64,000 nucleotides of DNA from Tigriopus japonicus (taxonomy: Eukaryota > Arthropoda > Copepoda > Harpacticoida > Harpacticidae), in NCBI GenBank assembly GCA_010645155.1, contig CM021323.1:3050740-3114739 (forward strand), read 5' to 3'. Of this stretch, positions 60,901-64,000 are shown piece after piece (within the stretch, counting starts at the first letter, position 1; each line of letters begins with the position of its first letter). A model generated the notes under the pieces. It did no database searches. It had not been told where the DNA came from and worked only from the letters and a program-made list of their open reading frames with translations. The translations under genes and the position numbers were made by a program.

Positions 60901-62402
60901 AAGGTAATCTTCACTGCATCCTGAATCTTGTAATGCAGTGGCTGTTGTCCCACGATCGCCTCTCGAAATGCCAAAAGATCCTTGATCAATCGCTGTGGCT
61001 GTTCCCATCACGACAGTCGAATAACAAATGGCGCATTTCCCCACCTCTTGGCGAAAGCATATCGCGTAGCACTGATTGGATAAGTGGGTAACTAGAACAA
61101 TAAAAACGAAGTAGTTTTATGCAGTTCCAAAAAGCCTCATTTCCAACATATCATGAACACATGAAAACCCTTGGACTCAATGAAAGCATCTGAGGAAGTA
61201 AACGGAGATGGCTAATGTCAATAGTCAGGGGGGTTAAACTATTTTTCAGGTCAGCTATTTCGAACAATACCAAACAAAACTATGGGAAACCAAAGGACAC
61301 CTTTTTTACTGATTTTGAAATGATAGACTTGGAACATGAAAGAAACGACCATATCATTTGACTGCCCATAATTTTCATTGAAGAGTTAAATCGAAAATGT
61401 GGAGTTATTTAATATGTCAGGTTTAGAGCGACTCAAGTGTTTTAATGAGACCATTCTTTGAATTAGAAGTATCGACTTGAACACCGGAATAATTGTTTTT
61501 TATAATATGTTATCAAAGTAGTGCCATGATATTTAATCTACTGTTCTGCTCACCAGTGGATGAAACTGTGTTGGACGCCGTCGGAAAATTGAAACTAAAA
61601 CGAAATAGATTCAAAACCAAGAATATTTTTGGGGGGGAAATTTTGTATTTGTCCTTCAGTGTCAATTAGTAAATGTATAGACAAAGGCCATGTTTCAATC
61701 TCGAAAAATCAGATTTACCTTGCGAATGTTCCAGTGTTGCCAGTAAAATATTGAAGACAACCGTTTGGTCCTGTAAAAACATTTGACGTAGAGTTGTCTC
61801 GAAAGTAAGTTTTATAAGGAACAAAGGTATTGATTCTTACCTCCGCTCTCGTCACCGCACGCAAACTGGGTTACTTCAATCACAAATCACAAATTAATAT
61901 GGTTCATACACTCATCGGCAGAGGGCGGAAAAATAAGTTGTGAAAAAACCGTCAAAGAAAGAAGTTAAAGTCAAAAATATTGCCAAAAAAGTGAATTCAA
62001 CCAGGAAGGGTCAAATTTAACTAGTTTGTTTTTCCCAGTGGGCAAATATTTTATTCTCGATTGTTAGGTCAAAAGTTTTCGGACTTGTTCTTTCACCTTG
62101 GTAAACAATTGTCGACCTTTTTTGGGTCGCATTCAAATTTCCCTCAAAAAGTTATTTGAGTCTGAAAATCCCAAAAAAGTTTTTTGCCTTGAAATTGCTA
62201 AAAAATGCGAAAATAAGTTAAAATAGGTTATTCAGCCCAAAAAAAATTTAAACTTAAAACTTTTTAATCCTCGCTTTACTCATCAGCATTGATCTTCAAC
62301 TTTTGCTCATTTTCTCACCTTTGATATCAAATTGTCGAGTTGTTCCCGTTCCACCAAAGTCAAAAGCAGCTTGATGGCATTCATCAGAGGCATCCAAAAT
62401 CA
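57904..62402 (-). CDS. CUB-like secreted protein, class B (gene 4), 5' part outside window
   Basis: Seven 3' exons on the minus strand: 62319-62402, 61841-61873, 61719-61770, 61554-61594, 60898-61091, 58944-59100 and 57904-58052 (TGA). They match gene 2 exon for exon, six of them within 0-6 nt and four with identical length (84, 33, 52, 41 and 194 nt against the same in gene 2). Motifs: ILDASDECHQAAFDF, TRQFDIK, VTQFACGDESGG, GCLQYFTGNTG, CYAICFRQEVGKCAICY, SGCSEDYLQIPGAQRD, RICGRFFSFTD, TRPFRVFFKTD and GIIGFHLNYALQDC. The end of the first CUB domain and a full second one are therefore present. The signal peptide, GFGVCC module and most of CUB1 are not found up to 64000 and presumably lie beyond the edge. 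Confidence 0.87.
58184..58415. repeat. gtgggccc word array with hAT-like ends
   Basis: Repeated gtgggccc words (five or more) between a left end reading AGGATGAGCAATCGATGGGC and a right end GTGGTTGTCGACCCCAG, which is roughly its complement. The ends resemble CAGGGGTGAGCAACC-type hAT termini; a half site of that type also occurs at 62882 (CAGGGGTAAGCAACCAG). It lies in the last intron of gene 4. No duplication was confirmed. Confidence 0.5.
58440..58740. repeat. ctccgccaagg word array
   Basis: Words such as ctccgccatggt, ctccgccaaggg and atccgccaagg recur, mostly from 58660 to 58735. It lies in the last intron of gene 4, directly after the gtgggccc array. Confidence 0.5.
59520..59920. repeat. 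ttggcccaaaa/aaaagttgca word array
   Basis: Loose array of tttggcccaaaa, aaaagttgcaatg and aaaatgc words in the intron between 60898-61091 and 58944-59100 of gene 4. The boundaries are unclear. Confidence 0.5.
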
Positions 62403-62980
62403 CTGAAAGTAGTCCAGAGGTTCTTGACAAAATTCTCAATTTAAAATGCATGTGGTCTCAAAAATGCCAAGATCTCTGACGTTTTGAAGCAAAAAAAGAA
62501 ACACATATGATGAAATAATCATGAAGTACCAGCCAAAAAAAAAGGTAATGACCAAACCAAGGCTAGATAAGGCTTTACCACTGCGCTAAAAGAGTTTTGA
62601 AGTCACAACATCTTAAACACAGTTGTCCCAGGATTTTAAAACGGTCTATTTTTTCACTGAGTTGGTCATTTTTGAGGAAAATACATTGGTAAATTGTCTC
62701 GACGGAATTTTCAACTTCGACTTCAACAAATATATCTCAGTTGTTTTTAGCCTTCTAAAAGTCACAAAGTTTTCAAAAATTTACCCTCGTTTTCTTCTTA
62801 TTTGATTAGTATTCTTCATGAGTAGACAAATAAGCTGTTTCAGAATGTACAAGAACAATTTTTCTGATGATCCTCTAGAACAGGGGTAAGCAACCAGTGG
62901 GCTGCGGACCAAGATACGTCAACCCTGAAATTCAGTTCAACCATGGACATTCGTACTATCTAGAGTCTCTAGTGCTATCT

Positions 62981-63429
62981 AAGAAGCACTGAAAACTGGA
63001 GTGGGAGGCTAAGGGTGAGAATTATGATATCCAGAAGAATTAATTCAATTGTGTTCTTCTGCAAACGAGACCTGGCTTGGATTTTATAGACTATAATTTC
63101 AAATTTCAGCTCAAACGAATGCCGGAGTAAAAAGTTATGCCTTCTCAAACTTATGTACTGAAGATAGCAAAGAATGAATGCGTTCTCCCCTTTTGTAGAA
63201 AAGCAATTCCCAGAAAAGGGCTAGTTCATTCATTCTCGGTAGGATTTGCACTGAACTGTGACAGACCATAACTTTTGACTCCGACGTTCGATTAAGCTGA
63301 AAATTGAAATGCGTATTCTCATCAACATGGACAAGGTCTCATTTGCAGAAGAACGTAACTGAACTGTTCCTTCTTGAAATCATGATTCCTCTCGTTAGCC
63401 TCCCAGTCCAGGGAAATTCAGTGGTTCTT
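62981..63429. mobile_element. ~450-bp foldback element (copy 2)
   Basis: Both arms carry the same blocks as 24756-25206: ctgg(ac/ag)tgggaggctaa, gttcttctgcaaacgagacc and tttcagctcaaacgaa with their complements (outer right end aattcagtggttctt). Gene-free. Confidence 0.75.
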
Positions 63430-63459
63430 GTACTATCCAAGGATGGCTCAAGCCAGGAT

Positions 63460-63580
63460 TACTTTCAAAATACACACTGGGTCCGATTAGTACAATGAAA
63501 ATTCAACGGAACAATACATTTGTTGCAAAAACCTCACATTTTAGTACAATGATCGGACCCAGTGTGTAGTTTTGAAATTC
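63460..63580. repeat. Palindrome bordered by a direct repeat
   Basis: Inverted arms tacacactgggtccgatta (63471-63489) and its complement (63553-63569 region), with tagtacaatg on the inner side of each. The block sits between two direct copies of cagtggttc(t/c)tgtactatc (63419-63437 and 63592-63610). Confidence 0.65.
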
Positions 63581-64000
63581 GTCCTGACGTACAGTGGTTC
63601 CTGTACTATCCAACCAGCATGCTTTGCCTACTAAATAGCGGTTTTAAGGGCTAGCTCTGTTCTCTTAAAGTACATCAGATGGTGTGATGGCTACTCAGTG
63701 CCTTAGTAGGAAAGCCTACCACGGCTACGTCATTGGATCATATCCCGTCAATGAGATGGGGGCTTCAGACGTACGAATAATAGTGCGTTTGAGATGTATT
63801 TATAAAAACATGATTCATTCTTTGGGCAATACAGTGATTTGTAGGGCAATAAAACAAACTTACAGGGAAATAATTTTTTGGGCGTGACCTGTTCAGGCTT
63901 GGAGGAAGTCTTATAAAAGGAGAAGTTGGTCAATAAATAGTTTAAACAGGTCCGATGCTTAAGTTAAGCCTTATTTGCAAGTCTGTTTTCAATCAATTCC

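Larger units (their letters stand above)
62403..64000. other. Repeat-filled 5' intron of gene 4 and right edge
   Basis: No CUB exon was found here. It contains the ~450-bp foldback (62981-63429), a second palindrome (63460-63580) and, from 63600 on, sequence in which I recognise nothing. Confidence 0.5.

Overview
The window is animal nuclear DNA: AT-rich, with spliced genes made of many very short exons, GT..AG introns up to several kb, AATAAA-type poly(A) signals, and dense non-LTR and DNA-transposon debris. There is nothing bacterial or phage-like. The host genes encode secreted CUB-like proteins of a type I know from arthropods (motifs such as GTCYTxxEC..GGxxSGxCAxGFGVCC, NCTYI, GCxQYFTG..G.F.S(Y/F)N and CFRQE). 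With the repeat content this suggests an arthropod, most likely a crustacean such as a copepod. The species is inference only.

Layout. The main genes are four CUB-like paralogues reconstructed exon by exon: gene 1 (minus, 17826-24627), gene 2 (minus, 37356-48354, complete at about 418 aa in 15 exons), gene 3 (plus, 50350-57152, first exon not found) and gene 4 (minus, 57904-62402, 5' exons beyond the right edge). Genes 1 and 3 form one structural class (A), genes 2 and 4 another (B). Genes 2 and 3 are divergent about 2 kb apart; genes 3 and 4 converge with 750 bp between stop codons. Exons as short as 16, 18 and 21 nt are needed to keep the frames and are shared between paralogues.

The left 17 kb, the 25-37 kb interval and the large introns are mostly mobile DNA. 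A candidate 6.9-kb DNA transposon with terminal inverted repeats of about 240 bp spans 1019-7914 and carries a broken zinc-finger/transposase-like gene. Several CR1/Jockey-like LINE fragments lie at 6.5, 10.5, 13.8, 15-17, 18.6, 27.8 and 40 kb. A fairly intact 3' part of a Tx1/L1-like LINE with a YADD polymerase motif lies at 28.2-31.0 kb. A tRNA-headed SINE at 1.4 kb shares its tail with the LINE 3' ends.

The most striking signal is a population of non-autonomous elements with TAG/CAG..CTA/CTG termini and 8-bp target-site duplications, the signature of hAT transposons. I found eight with 8/8 or 7/8 duplications (168-887, 1722-2974, 8807-9982, 31840-32555, 36680-36977, 37603-37949, 43977-45285, 53817-54261). 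Many are filled with degenerate arrays of one short word that differs from element to element. One insertion (31840-32555) has its matching empty site inside the window at about 34183-34190, in the other arm of a larger inverted-repeat element that encloses an unknown 138-aa ORF.
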